Source: Candidatus Binatia bacterium
GTDB taxonomy: Bacteria; Desulfobacterota; Binatia; HRBIN30
Assembly (NCBI GenBank): GCA_937925685.1
Contig: CALAMI010000012.1
Span: forward strand, 123,638 to 187,637
Direction of reading: 5' to 3'
Length of the DNA stretch: 64,000 nucleotides
The notes below the pieces were generated by a model that worked only from the letters and a program-made list of their open reading frames with translations, ran no database searches and was not told the origin of the DNA. The position numbers and the translations under genes were made by a program. This document shows positions 56,145-64,000 of this stretch, one piece after another (the stretch's first letter is position 1; every line of letters starts with the position of its first letter).

Positions 56145-58159
56145 TCATTGGCACTGGACTTCGACCGTCGCCACCGTGTCGCCAGCGATGCTGTGAAGGT
56201 CGAGAACTGTGAGTGCCGTGACCAACTTCGTCCCCGCCAAGGACGCGTGCGGATCGGCGCCAAAAGCAGTCACCGGGATTCCCGCAACCTCGGTTACACA
56301 GGAGCCGCGGTAACAAGAAGCACCGTGATCGATCTTGCGGTCGAAGTTGTTGGCGTCGTACACCGTTCCTCGCGCCGTGCCTGTAGTAAGAAAAGCGGTA
56401 AATTCGGTGGTCACGTTATAGGTATCCCCTACGCCGTCGCACGGGTCGCCCGTAGCTTGGGCAACGTTCTTGAGCCGGAGCGGTAAACGCACGGTCAGTC
56501 CTCCGGCTGGGGAATTTCCGCCGTAACTCGGATGGTAAGGGCTGTTGCACACACCTGGATGAAGGTTGTTGAGGTTACAGCTGCCGCCAGTTTGTTCCCT
56601 ACAGGCCTGCCAAAGCTCGCCGGTTACGGGATCTTGGTATGTCGCCGCACATGTGGAGTCCTTAGCGAAGCCACCGGTAGATTTTGGGGAGTCGTTGGTA
56701 TTGTGATCTACTGCCAAGAAAAAGTTGTAGTGGGGCGATCCACCACCGCAGTCGATGACGCCGGTTCCATCCGTGCCTCGACTCTCGACGCAAATGGTCG
56801 TTGTCTGCAAGTTGGCCAGGTTGCATACCACCGGCCCGAAAGACAGCGAGCTGGCGGGAATGGTGACGATTCGTCTTCCCTCAGTATCCATCGCCCCGAA
56901 AACGAGCTGAAACATGCCAGACATCGGGCAGATGGTGCGACCCAGAGGAACACTGAAAAACAGTTTATCCCACTGAAGACCCAGACCAGTGGCTGGGCCA
57001 GTAAAGGAGCAAGTTTTGGCAATTGCCTCAGGCGCGGACGTGGAAGACGGCGTCGGGCTCGGAGTGTAGGTGGGAACGCCGGGCGGCCACGTATCGGTTG
57101 GCGACGGCGTCGCTGTCGAAGTGGGGGTGGTGGTGGGCGAAGGAGAAGGAGTCATTGTGGGCGATGCAGGGTGCGTCGGCGTCATCGTCAGCGATGGCGT
57201 CGCCGTCGAGGTAAGGGTGAGCGTTGGCGTGGCCGTGTGGGAAAGGGTGGGACTGACAGTGGGAGAGGATGTCTCCGTCGACGTGACGGTCGGTGATCGA
57301 GTGGGAGTAATAGTATTCGTCGATGTGAGCGTCGGAGTCGGGGGCGGCGTACGCCCGGAGGGGAAAAACACGATAGCGAACAGCTCGGCGGCCAAGCCGC
57401 CGGCTCTCGCCAAGCTCTAGGCAACAGCGCTGTCGGTAGTGTTCCCCCACGAGGTCGAGCTTTGCAACACGGCGGTGGAACACCGCCTACGGATCAACCG
57501 CTCCAGCAAGCCCCGTTTTCGCGCGATCCGGCCCCGCAAGTCGGCATTCTGGCAATCGGTATTCGCGGGAGTCGTACCCCGAAATAGTCCTTCCTGGAAG
57601 CGCACTCCCTCGGCCAAGCGTAACGCAAAAAGCTCTCGCGCAGCTCGTCCTAAGGAGCTCTGACAGGAACGCTCCAAGCGTTGCCCGGCCATCACAAGTG
57701 GGTCGGGAAAAGTTCCGTAAAGATCCTCGATAGCGTCTTGGCCCCATTTCCGCCCTACGCAAGCGAAGCACGAAACCAAGCTACTGAAACTGGTGGTGAA
57801 TTCGATGCGATCACACGGGGCTGGGCAAGAATGGCAACTCAAGTTCCCTGGAACTCCGACTCCATCGCATTTCGCTCGCACCAGCCGCCGCCAACTGCTC
57901 TCGCTCGCAAGCAAGCGATTCAGCCATGCAGCAGGCAGTGCGTCGGTAGAATTGCAGTTCAGGCTCAGTGGGTAGCCGGGAAGCCCGCCGTTCTCCGCCC
58001 GAGGCACAAGGACAACCAGCGCAGTAATGCCAACTCAAATTGCCGCGCCCCTAAAGCCAACGACCGTTGGCATCGAACTGCATCGGCGAGCGCTGCACCC
58101 TGCGAATCCACACCGAGCAACAAAAGCAAAACGCCAAGCCAAACACGCCACGGCCACAT
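56145..58159 (-). pseudogene. Broken paralogue 2 of the cysteine-rich PT-linker protein
   Basis: The same three parts as paralogue 1, but interrupted twice. The first piece (58159 down to about 57990) has the signal peptide (WPWRVWLGVLLLLLGVDSQG) and ADAVRCQRSLALGARQFELA. Near 57985-58000 the homologous sequence continues in another frame with NGGLPGYPLSLNCN. That piece ends in GNTTDSAVA followed by an in-frame TAG at 57417-57419, after which SLARAGGLAAELFAIVFF and a short Thr-Pro linker continue in the same frame. The C-terminal domain is intact and close to paralogue 1 (KTCSFTG to VATVEVQCQ). A sequencing error could explain the frameshift but less easily the TAG as well. The C-terminal part could still be made from a TTG at 57413 but would lack a signal peptide. 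Confidence 0.72.
57065..57350 (-). repeat. Short Thr-Pro coding repeat of paralogue 2
   Basis: Linker-coding repeats, about half the length of those in paralogue 1. The difference fits slippage within a low-complexity tract. Confidence 0.75.
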
Positions 58160-58252
58160 GCTGTCGCCCCTCGCGATCGATGCGTCTTCACCTTACAGGA
58201 AAAACTGTGTCCATGGACAATCGCTGGTGACTGACCTGAACAGCGGCCTCGC

Positions 58253-60112
58253 TCAAAATTCCGTGGAAAACCCAGCATCGGGAATATCCAGGGCGCTACG
58301 ATCGGGACTCAGGAGCATGATCGTGCGCGCCCGAGTCAAGGGCAAACACCGCTGCGCAAAGAATTTCGCAGCCATGATCTTGCCTTGGTAAAAGTCGCTG
58401 TCCGTGGCCGAGGGCTCGCTATCGCTATCCGTCGCCTGCATTTGCCTTTCTTCCGCCACGCGCGCCGCGTCCAGGAGCAAGTGTGCGATCGCCACCTCCG
58501 CCATGCTTTCCAAAAACCAGTTCGCCACTAGGGTCACCTGGTCCACCTTTCCGGAGAGGAAGAAATCCATCAATCCGAGAGCAGCCTCCTCGAGGCTTTG
58601 CACTGCCTCGCGCAACAACCGCACTTCCGCACCGAGGCCACGTAACGAGGCATACTGGCCACAAAAGTCTTTGAGTTCATGCAAGAAGTTGCGGAAGTTC
58701 TCCCCACCGTGCTGGTGGAGTTTACGGGCAACCAAATCGAGCGCTTGAATGTGATTCGTGCCCTCGTAAATGGAGAAAATTTTGGCGTCGCGGCAATACT
58801 GCTCTACCGGATTGTCGCGCACGTAGCCTGCACCACCATAGGTTTGGATTGCCAGCTCGGTTATGCGAAACGCCTGATCGGAACAGTAAGCTTTGATGAG
58901 GGGGGTCAGCAAATCCACCTGCCCGAGGTGATAGGCCGACCGCCCCGGGTCGGTCTTTTCCAACGCTAAAGCCATGTCCATATGCCAGGCCAGTTTTACC
59001 GCAAGCGTGCGCATTCCCTCGACCTTCGCCTTCATCTCCAGCAGCATGCGCCGGACATCCGAGTGCTCCAGAATGGGCACCCGAGGGGCATCGGGATCCT
59101 TGAAATGCCGCACCGAAGATCCTTGGAGTCGCTGTCGAGCGTACTGCAAAGCATTGAGGTAAGCAGTGGAAGCAATCGCCAAGCCCTGCACACCAACGGC
59201 GATGCGCGCTCCATTCATCATGCGGAACATTTGCTTGATGCCCATGTGAGGCTCGCCACCGACAAGAATCCCACGACACTTCCCGCTCTCGCCGAAGTTC
59301 AACACCGCCGTCGCCGAAGCGCGAATGCCCATCTTGTGTTCGATCGAAGCCGTAACGACGTCGTTGGGTTCGCCAAGGGAACCGTCGGGCTCGACCCAAA
59401 TTTTGGGCACGATAAACAACGAAAGCCCCTTGGTACCGGATGGCGCCCCGTCGATGCGGGCCAGCACGAGGTGGACGATGTTCTCAGCTAAATCATGGTC
59501 CCCAGACGAGATCCAACATTTGGTTCCTTGGATTCGGTAGAGGTTTCCGCCCAAGGGTGTCGCCCGCGTCTTCGCCATGCCCACGTCAGAGCCTGCCTGA
59601 GGTTCCGACAAACACATCGTGCCACTGAAGCGTCCTTGCAACATCGGTGGCAAAAACATCTGACGCTGGTCTGGCAGGCCAAAATGCGCAATGAGGTCGG
59701 CCGCCCCCCGGGTAAGCTCGGGATACATGGTGAACGCTGTGTTGGCGCCGCTCTGCAGCTCTTGCAAAATGACGCCGACGGCATGCGGACCACCCAGGCC
59801 ATCGACCTCGAGCGGCATCGTGAACGTTGGGAACCCCAGTTCGAAGAGTTTCTGCCAAGCCTCGCGAAAGCCCGGCGGGGTACGAACCACACCGTTCTCG
59901 AACTGGCAGCCAAGTTGGTCGCCTAAGGGATTGAGCGGACCGATCACCTCGCAAACGAAGCGGTAGCACTGGTCGATGACCGCGTCGCACTCCTCACGGT
60001 TCAAATGGGCGTAACGCTCGAGCTCAAACAAGCGGTCGACCTTCAAGTGCTCGTACAACGTGAAGCGAATCGAGCGCAAATCTGCCTTGTAAAAATTGAT
60101 CACGTGGCTCAC
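58253..60112 (-). CDS. Acyl-CoA dehydrogenase
   Basis: FAD-dependent alpha,beta-dehydrogenation of acyl-CoA. The chain has an N-terminal NFYKADLRSIRFTLYEHLKV extension, the FAD/substrate motifs TMCLSEPQAGSDVGMA and RIQGTKCWISSGDHD, and QTYGGAGYVRDNPVEQYCRD. The catalytic Glu lies in SIYEGTNHIQALDLVARKL. A 100-residue helical C-terminal extension follows. Architecture and the N-terminus match the methylthiopropionyl-CoA dehydrogenase (DmdC)-like branch, though substrate is unproven. The start is uncertain: the frame opens at 60175, and a GTG at 60112 preceded by AGGAGG is chosen because homologues begin near NFYKADLR. Confidence 0.88.
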   Translation of the reverse strand: MSHVINFYKADLRSIRFTLYEHLKVDRLFELERYAHLNREECDAVIDQCYRFVCEVIGPLNPLGDQLGCQFENGVVRTPPGFREAWQKLFELGFPTFTMPLEVDGLGGPHAVGVILQELQSGANTAFTMYPELTRGAADLIAHFGLPDQRQMFLPPMLQGRFSGTMCLSEPQAGSDVGMAKTRATPLGGNLYRIQGTKCWISSGDHDLAENIVHLVLARIDGAPSGTKGLSLFIVPKIWVEPDGSLGEPNDVVTASIEHKMGIRASATAVLNFGESGKCRGILVGGEPHMGIKQMFRMMNGARIAVGVQGLAIASTAYLNALQYARQRLQGSSVRHFKDPDAPRVPILEHSDVRRMLLEMKAKVEGMRTLAVKLAWHMDMALALEKTDPGRSAYHLGQVDLLTPLIKAYCSDQAFRITELAIQTYGGAGYVRDNPVEQYCRDAKIFSIYEGTNHIQALDLVARKLHQHGGENFRNFLHELKDFCGQYASLRGLGAEVRLLREAVQSLEEAALGLMDFFLSGKVDQVTLVANWFLESMAEVAIAHLLLDAARVAEERQMQATDSDSEPSATDSDFYQGKIMAAKFFAQRCLPLTRARTIMLLSPDRSALDIPDAGFSTEF

Positions 60113-60361
60113 GGCTTCCCTGACCCTCCTCATCGCTGCAGCGCTCAATCTGCCCTCGGCGCCGCAGTGCGTCATCTTTGACTCACCGGTACCATAGCCG
60201 AGGGATCCATGGCAATGCGCCCCTGCACTCGCGGGCTGAGCCGCAGCGCCCTTCCATCGCCACCCTTGCCCTACTGAATCGTCGAAGCGCTCGACTCGGC
60301 CTGCCGACAGCTTGACGCTAGGGTGAGCCCCTCGCTAGAAGCGCAGTTCGCTGCATTGTGT

Positions 60362-60435
60362 GGGCCGTTAGCTCAGTTGGTTAGAGCAGCTGACTCTTAA
60401 TCAGCGGGTCCGGGGTTCGAGTCCCTGACGGCCCA
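60362..60435 (+). tRNA. tRNA-Lys (anticodon CTT)
   Basis: A 74-base cloverleaf. The acceptor arms GGGCCGT and ACGGCCC pair, the D arm holds AGCTCAGTTGGTTAGAGC, the anticodon stem GCTGA/TCAGC encloses CTCTTAA (anticodon CTT), and the T arm is CGGGGTTCGAGTCCCTG. The discriminator is A and no CCA is encoded. Confidence 0.97.
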
Positions 60436-60482
60436 TTGCGTGTACCTACCACGTCTGCAACGGCGGTGCCGGTGGGAACGAA

Positions 60483-60508
60483 GGGCGCACTGCCGTGCGC
60501 CCCTACGG
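60483..60508 (+). repeat. Dispersed intergenic hairpin, copy 3
   Basis: A perfect 8-bp stem GGGCGCAC / GTGCGCCC with loop TGCC, followed by CTACGG. GCGGTGCCGGTGG occurs on both sides. It lies between tRNA-Lys and the L,D-transpeptidase gene. Confidence 0.8.
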
Positions 60509-60662
60509 TGTGTGGATACGGCGGTGCCGGTGGAGCCGTGCGCCCGTACGACGGTCCCCTGCAGGCGAGGTACGTGTAGTGATTTTGGAAACCACTCCCA
60601 TTGCAAGCGCAGCACAAACGTGCTTGGGGCACGGTAGAACGATCCTCGAGGAGTGGGAGGTT

Positions 60663-61238
60663 ATGTGGCCCGGGTGGTTCCTCGGAATAGCTACAATCCT
60701 GTTGGCGTTGGCGCCCACTTCCAGAGCCATGCCGCTGCGACAATGGTTCGAGCCGCGGCCCTGGAGTTACCGCCTCGAGGTCGACAAGCGCGGCCGACTC
60801 ATGCACCTCTGGCAGCAAGATCTGCTCGTTCGCAGCTTTCGCATCGCGCTGGGAAAGCAGCCCAACGGAACCAAGCAGTACCGCGGCGATAGCCGCACCC
60901 CTGTGGGACGTTACTACATTGGCGACAAACGACCGAGTCGCCGCTTCCGAAAGTTTTTAGCGCTCACCTACCCGAACCTCTCCGACGCCGAGCGCGGTTT
61001 GGAACGACAACTGATCGACCAACAACTTTGGGCCGACATCTTGTTCGCCCACCTGCAGCGGACCCTCCCGCCACAACATACCCTACTCGGTGGCGGCGTG
61101 GGCATTCATGGGTATGGAGGACGAGCCGAACTGCCCATCGACTGGACCGAAGGCTGCATCGCCGTAAGCGACAGCGACATCGACTACTTGTACGAACTCG
61201 TACCGGTGGGGACGCCTGTGGACATCCGCGAAGAGTAA
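60663..61238 (+). CDS. L,D-transpeptidase (YkuD family)
   Basis: Periplasmic cysteine transpeptidase that links peptidoglycan stem peptides or attaches proteins. From the ATG at 60663 (GGGAGG upstream) the 191-residue protein has a signal peptide (WFLGIATILLALAPTSRA) and a YkuD domain with RTPVGRYYIGDKRP, His149 in GIHGYGG and the nucleophile Cys165 in DWTEGCIAVSD. The usual S-x-GC is replaced by T-E-GC. It converges with the SufT-like gene across a 10-base gap. Confidence 0.9.
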   Translation: MWPGWFLGIATILLALAPTSRAMPLRQWFEPRPWSYRLEVDKRGRLMHLWQQDLLVRSFRIALGKQPNGTKQYRGDSRTPVGRYYIGDKRPSRRFRKFLALTYPNLSDAERGLERQLIDQQLWADILFAHLQRTLPPQHTLLGGGVGIHGYGGRAELPIDWTEGCIAVSDSDIDYLYELVPVGTPVDIREE

Positions 61239-61248
61239 GCCCGCAGGC

Positions 61249-61794
61249 TCAGTCCAGACCGAGGATGCGCCGACCTTCGGGGGAAATCATCTGTGGGCTC
61301 CACGGAGGATCCCAAACCAAATCCACCTCGGCTTCTTCCACTTCCGGCAGCGCTAAGATCTTCGCTCGTGCGTCTTGAGCAATGTACACGCCCATTCCAC
61401 ACCCGGGCGCCGTGAGGGTCATCTTCACTTCCACCCGCTTGCCACCGCCCGCGAGGTCGTGGATTTGCAGGTCGTATATCAAACCCAAGTCGACGATGTT
61501 CACCGGAATTTCCGGGTCGTAACACGTGCGCAGCTGCGCCCACACACGCGACTCCACATCCGCCACCTCATCGCTTAGCGACGCACCCTCGGCGCAAGCT
61601 TGGAGGCCAATTGCGTCGGCGTTCGCGCCATCGATGCGGAACAGCCCCCCGAGGCTGGGGATGTTCAACGTGAAGCTACTTCCCAAACTCTGCGTGACAT
61701 ACCCCACCGTTCCACGAGGGACCGTAAGCCGCTCCCCGCCGGGAATGGCCACGGCTTCGCAGTCGCGCGCAAACTCTACTTGTTCTCGTGCCAT
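61249..61794 (-). CDS. sufT: SufT-like Fe-S assembly protein with DUF59 domain
   Basis: A 181-residue protein from the ATG at 61794 (AAGGAG upstream). The N-terminal half resembles the SufT-specific region (IPGGERLTVPRGTVGYVTQS), and the C-terminal half is a DUF59/MIP18 domain with CYDPEIPVNIVDLGLIYDL and MTLTAPGCGMGVYI, whose Cys is typical. These proteins help mature Fe-S proteins. No other suf genes are adjacent here. Confidence 0.87.
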   Translation of the reverse strand: MAREQVEFARDCEAVAIPGGERLTVPRGTVGYVTQSLGSSFTLNIPSLGGLFRIDGANADAIGLQACAEGASLSDEVADVESRVWAQLRTCYDPEIPVNIVDLGLIYDLQIHDLAGGGKRVEVKMTLTAPGCGMGVYIAQDARAKILALPEVEEAEVDLVWDPPWSPQMISPEGRRILGLD

Positions 61795-61930
61795 GGCAAT
61801 CTCCTTTGTCACCTGCCCGGCCAATCTAGGAGCAGGGGACTGCCAGGGCAAGTTCGCTGCGCTTTTCGTTGCCCTCGAACCTTGTCCAGCGAGCGCTGTC
61901 CGGCGGTACCCGGGCCAGCGCTGGTGGCAC

Positions 61931-61957
61931 GGCCGCGGCATGGCCATGCGCCCCTAC
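61931..61957. repeat. Possible degenerate copy of the intergenic hairpin
   Basis: GCATGGCCATGC (a 12-base palindrome at 61938-61949) followed by GCCCCTAC. The flank matches the other copies, but the loop and arms have diverged. Confidence 0.4.
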
Positions 61958-61982
61958 CACCTGGGCGCAGCGCCCGATCGCG

Positions 61983-62987
61983 TCAGCCCCCATGGTGGAA
62001 GTGTAGCCAAGCGTTGACCACGTAGAGCAGCACCAACAGCACACTGGTCCAGCCCACGGCATTGAGCAACCGTGCCCGCGGCCGAACCGTCAATGCCACG
62101 ATCAATCCAGCAGCCATGGCGATCGCCGTCACCGCCGACAAGCTGTGCACCGGGGTTACCGCGGCAAGCAGCGGTCCGTCAACGAAGAAGGCGTCGTCGA
62201 TGGCCAGGATCGTTAAGTTGAACAAATTGCTTCCGACGAGGTTGCCGATACCCATGTCGACGGCACCAATGCGCACCGCTGCCACGGTCACCGTTAGTTC
62301 CGGCAACGTGGTCGCCATGGCCACCAATAACGTACCGACAAAACCCTGGCTCCAACCCATGGTGGTCGCTACTCCCTCAGCCGCAAACGGCAGGCCCATG
62401 CCAGCGGCAACCACCACCGTGGCAGCTCCCGCATAACGCCACGCCGCTTCGCTGAGCGTCCACGGCACCGACGACTCCGCCACGGTCGCTGCACTACTCT
62501 GGCGTTCGTAACGGTACACGATTCGAATCGCCATCGCGTAGAGCGCCACGAGTGCCATACTCACGGCGCCGATGTGACCGACGCGAAGATCGAGCTGACC
62601 GGCCGAGAGCAAACCGAAGATAACGACCCCAAGCATGATGATGCCGAAGGCAGCGCCTAGAACATGCCCCTGAGCAGCAACCGAATAAATCGACTCTTCG
62701 CGGTGCAACACGTCGAGTACGGCGAGCATCGCCAAGTTCAGCACACAGGCGCCAAGAACGTTGCCAACCGCGATGTCAGGCACGCCAGCCACGGCCACTG
62801 ACGAGATGCCGGTGACCAGCTCTGGCAGCGACGTCACCGTGGCAACCAACACCAGTCCGATCCAGTTGCCGCCAAGGCCGGTGTGCCAAGCGATCGCGTC
62901 GCCGTAACGCGCTAGCCTCGATCCCGCGAGAAGAATCCCCGCCGCACATACAGCCAGTTGCAGCCAGTACATTAACGGGCCACTCAC
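61983..62987 (-). CDS. Sodium/calcium exchanger-like antiporter (CaCA family)
   Basis: Inner-membrane cation antiporter, 334 residues with about ten helices in two inverted halves. Each half has its alpha-repeat: VATVTSLPELVTGISS with VGNVLGACVLNL, and VAMATTLPELTVTVAA with IGNLVGSNLFNL, where Glu in TSLPE/TTLPE is the ion ligand. The start is GTG at 62987 or ATG at 62972. It resembles YrbG-type Ca2+/Na+ or cation exchangers. Confidence 0.9.
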   Translation of the reverse strand: MSGPLMYWLQLAVCAAGILLAGSRLARYGDAIAWHTGLGGNWIGLVLVATVTSLPELVTGISSVAVAGVPDIAVGNVLGACVLNLAMLAVLDVLHREESIYSVAAQGHVLGAAFGIIMLGVVIFGLLSAGQLDLRVGHIGAVSMALVALYAMAIRIVYRYERQSSAATVAESSVPWTLSEAAWRYAGAATVVVAAGMGLPFAAEGVATTMGWSQGFVGTLLVAMATTLPELTVTVAAVRIGAVDMGIGNLVGSNLFNLTILAIDDAFFVDGPLLAAVTPVHSLSAVTAIAMAAGLIVALTVRPRARLLNAVGWTSVLLVLLYVVNAWLHFHHGG

Positions 62988-63506
62988 TCGGTCGTCCCCA
63001 TGGTCACTGCGATGTCGTCGCCTTCATTCGCGGGCTGCTCCAGAGAGCATCTGACGCGTAACCCACGTCGGCGCTGCTGTCCACTCCGGCTCGCTCCCTG
63101 CCGCGCGCCTGGTTCATTGCCGTAGACGCCGTCAATGTGAGTGCCGGTGCAACCAGCAGCTGCCCCCCTCACCCGCGCCTTCGGCCTATCCTTTCCCAAA
63201 GCGAGAGGGCGACGGCAATGGCGGGCTCTGGGAAAAGACGGCGAGGTCGGTGCCGGTGGAGCGGTGGAAACCAAGGGCGCGTTGCCGTGCGCCCCTACGG
63301 TGTGCGGTGACGTGGGTAGCGGTGGAAACGAAGAGCGTACCCCTGCAGTGGTGCGAAACACCGGGCGGGAACATTCCTGGACACGAAAACTAGGGAAGCC
63401 ATTTCCCCCTAAACGCGAACTCAGCCACATATTCAGGCAACGCGAGCAGAGCGCTGCCGCCTGGCACGCTTCCTGCGGCCAACTTCCCCAAAAAGGGGAA
63501 CCAAGC
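62988..63506. other. Intergenic region with hairpin repeat
   Basis: About 520 bases between divergent genes. It contains hairpin copy 4 at 63275-63300 and GGTGCCGGTGG-type units; a long minus-strand frame crossing it is antisense to the beta-helix gene and looks spurious. Confidence 0.6.
63275..63300 (+). repeat. Dispersed intergenic hairpin, copy 4
   Basis: GGGCGCGT-TGCC-GTGCGCCC with two G-T pairs at the loop end, followed by CTACGG and TGTG. It shares loop, arms, flank and neighbouring GGTGCCGGTGGA with copy 3. Confidence 0.8.
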
Positions 63507-64000
63507 ATGCACCGCCCGCTCCTACGAAGACCTCCACCGTACCAAAGCGCCCTGTGGCAGCGGCGCAATGTTGCCGTCGCTACTTCACAACGACTCACGA
63601 TCTTCCACCGCTGCCGTCGGTACCTACTCATTTCTTTCTCTCTCGTAGTGTTAGCAGGGTTCGCTACTGGGCCGGCCGCGGGCGCAAATCGCGTGGATCT
63701 TTGCGGCTCGATCGCTACCGACACCGTCCTCACGGCCGGCAGCGTGTACGTCCTTACCTGCGTCACCACGGTCGAGCCGCAGGCGACACTGCGCCTCGAA
63801 CCAGGAGCAGTGATCAAGCTCGCCATCGGCTCGTACAACCCGGCCGAGTTGGTCATCCGAGGCAACCTCGAGGTCATGGGCACAGCCGAGGCTCCTGTGG
63901 TGTTTACCAGCCTGCAGGACGACCAGTACGGCGGCGACACCAATGGTGATGGCCCAAGCTTCGGCGAGCCCGGGCAGTGGTCGGCCATCACCTTCGCCAG
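63507..64000 (+). CDS. Secreted beta-helix-type protein, 3' end outside the window
   Basis: Starts at the ATG at 63507 (AAGGGGAA upstream) and stays open to the right edge, about 164 codons visible. An Arg-rich N-terminus leads into a signal segment (LLISFSLVVLAGFATGPAAG). The mature part NRVDLCGSIATDTVLTAGSV then LEPGAVIKLAIG, LVIRGNLEVMGTAEAPVVFT and GGDTNGDGPSFGEPGQW is the pattern of right-handed parallel beta-helix proteins. These are often large adhesins or surface proteins. The rest of the gene is needed to classify it. Confidence 0.78.
   Translation, partial: MHRPLLRRPPPYQSALWQRRNVAVATSQRLTIFHRCRRYLLISFSLVVLAGFATGPAAGANRVDLCGSIATDTVLTAGSVYVLTCVTTVEPQATLRLEPGAVIKLAIGSYNPAELVIRGNLEVMGTAEAPVVFTSLQDDQYGGDTNGDGPSFGEPGQWSAITFA

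Noticed and set aside
57417..57419. TAG read as an amino acid
   Set aside because: Other genes here end in TAG (for example at 34055 and 37239) and the same gene has a frameshift, so decay is simpler.
62984..63991. 335-codon minus-strand frame
   Set aside because: Covers the hairpin repeat and is antisense to a secreted beta-helix gene with signal peptide and ribosome site.

Overview
The window is about 64 kb of a gene-dense, moderately high-GC bacterial chromosome. It has no phage, IS element, CRISPR array or rRNA. It carries one tRNA (Lys, CTT), about 49 protein genes and one broken gene. The mix is an ethylmalonyl-CoA mutase (MeaA) with scattered acyl-CoA genes, a ba3-type oxidase, a B12-dependent CarH-type regulator, and several large secreted proteins with Thr-Pro linkers. 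This suggests an uncultured deltaproteobacterium-like lineage, most likely Candidatus Binatia/Binatota. That placement is inference from gene content; no marker-gene search was possible.

Layout: 1-4.3 kb, cell-envelope genes (DUF1844, HtrA/DegP protease, class A penicillin-binding protein with a UB2H-like region). 4.3-14 kb, carbon metabolism (MeaA, 3-hydroxyacyl-CoA dehydrogenase, thiolase, malic enzyme) interrupted by a large FG-GAP surface protein. 14.1-18.2 kb, a secreted Ser/Gly-rich protein, a SixA phosphatase with a CYTH-domain protein, and a lipoprotein coupled to a triheme cytochrome c. 18.3-23.1 kb, a tightly coupled five-gene operon: CarH-like photoreceptor regulator, a small conserved protein, FAD oxidoreductase, DUF1365 and cyclopropane-fatty-acid synthase-like methyltransferase. 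23.2-28.8 kb, hydrolases and an acyl-CoA synthetase. 28.9-30.4 kb, a thermonuclease overlapping a divergent MreB. 30.6-37.2 kb, a VCBS-repeat protein, SRPBCC and crotonase pair, metallophosphoesterase, small zinc-ribbon-like protein, DUF1232 protein and an HExxH protein. 37.4-43.5 kb, a TrpF-like protein lacking the usual cysteine, UvrD/PcrA helicase and RNA 3'-phosphate cyclase. 43.6-47.2 kb, a giant beta-propeller/PT-linker/dockerin-like protein and a sulfotransferase. 47.2-50.3 kb, a complete ba3 oxidase operon including a 46-residue subunit IIa, plus Sco. 50.5-58.2 kb, a glycosyltransferase-like gene, a coiled-coil membrane protein and two tandem paralogous cysteine-rich PT-linker proteins, the second broken. 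58.2-64 kb, acyl-CoA dehydrogenase, tRNA-Lys, L,D-transpeptidase, SufT-like protein, cation/Ca antiporter and the start of a beta-helix secreted protein.

The metabolic genes fit growth on acyl-CoA or C1/C2-derived substrates with acetyl-CoA assimilation through ethylmalonyl-CoA, feeding a high-affinity oxidase. The most interesting signals are the CarH-controlled lipid-modification operon, the tandem PT-linker family with its decayed copy, the TrpF-like protein without its catalytic Cys, and a dispersed family of short intergenic hairpins (loop TGCC, flank CTACGG) present in at least four clear copies.
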